The translations under genes were made by a program, and so were the position numbers. 33,077 nt of DNA from Betaproteobacteria bacterium (GTDB taxonomy: Bacteria; Pseudomonadota; Gammaproteobacteria; Burkholderiales; Burkholderiaceae): NCBI GenBank assembly GCA_009927445.1, contig RFMZ01000277.1:1-33077 (forward strand), in the 5' to 3' direction. Below the pieces are notes generated by a model. That model saw nothing but the letters and a program-made list of their open reading frames with translations. It was not told the origin of the DNA and ran no database searches. Numbering within the stretch: the stretch's first letter is position 1; the number at the start of each line of letters is the position of its first letter. This document shows positions 33,001 through 33,077 of this stretch, piece by piece.

Positions 33001-33077
33001 ATCCACCTCTTCTTTTATTAGAGTATTTTTTGAGAACGATCAGAGTAGTTTAGTTGAATTGTAATTGTCCCTTCATT

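Overview
The window looks like chromosomal DNA of a low-GC betaproteobacterium, most likely of the order Burkholderiales (Alcaligenaceae-like or a relative). The main reason is seven Bug-type periplasmic solute receptors (the TctC family, expanded mainly in Bordetella/Burkholderiales) in 33 kb. MmgE/PrpD proteins, a YghU-type glutathione transferase, a TRAP transporter and a NodT-type RND efflux operon fit the same group. Individual 60-base lines in most genes are about 30-35% GC. The exception is a GC-rich block at 8.2-10.6 kb, where sampled lines reach 60-63%. No phage, plasmid, transposase, rRNA, complete tRNA or CRISPR was seen.

Layout. (1) 1-3962, minus: dctP-dctQ-dctM TRAP transporter followed by a zinc-type alcohol dehydrogenase cut by the left edge. 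(2) 4375-7973, minus: alpha/beta hydrolase > Bug > MmgE/PrpD > DUF1330. (3) 8211-10577, minus: GC-rich Bug > MmgE/PrpD pair. (4) 10.6-11.7 kb: 1.1 kb of AT-rich DNA with no convincing gene. (5) 11695-14719, plus: FAD monooxygenase > Bug > maleate isomerase/Asp-Glu racemase-like protein. (6) 14986-16809, plus: crotonase-family protein > Bug. (7) 17161-18015, plus: yghU. (8) 18279-22724, minus: two enzyme > Bug pairs (LVIVD beta-propeller > Bug, alpha/beta hydrolase > Bug), bracketed by 99-bp direct repeats. (9) 23035-28834, minus: RND permease > adaptor > outer-membrane factor. (10) 29153-33000: two-domain cupin, MDR oxidoreductase, divergent glutathione transferase, and a seventh Bug.

How the genes fit together. 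Six of the seven Bug receptors sit in apparent transcription units with one to three putative catabolic enzymes, often translationally coupled (ATGA or TGATG overlaps). No TctA/TctB membrane component is present, so the receptors would need permeases encoded elsewhere. The region reads as a shelf of interchangeable 'receptor plus enzyme' cassettes for organic acids or aromatic breakdown products. No recognisable transcriptional regulator lies in the window.

Several proteins have replacements at positions that are catalytic in their wider families: Ala for the hydrolase nucleophile Ser, His/Gly for both maleate-isomerase Cys, Gln for one proton-relay Asp of the RND pump, and a missing catalytic-zinc Cys in the alcohol dehydrogenase.

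The most novel-looking items are a modular intergenic repeat in three copies, each 3' of a minus-strand operon and joined at a 19-bp palindrome; a 12-bp near-palindrome shared by two promoters; and a ring of equivalent histidines in the LVIVD beta-propeller.
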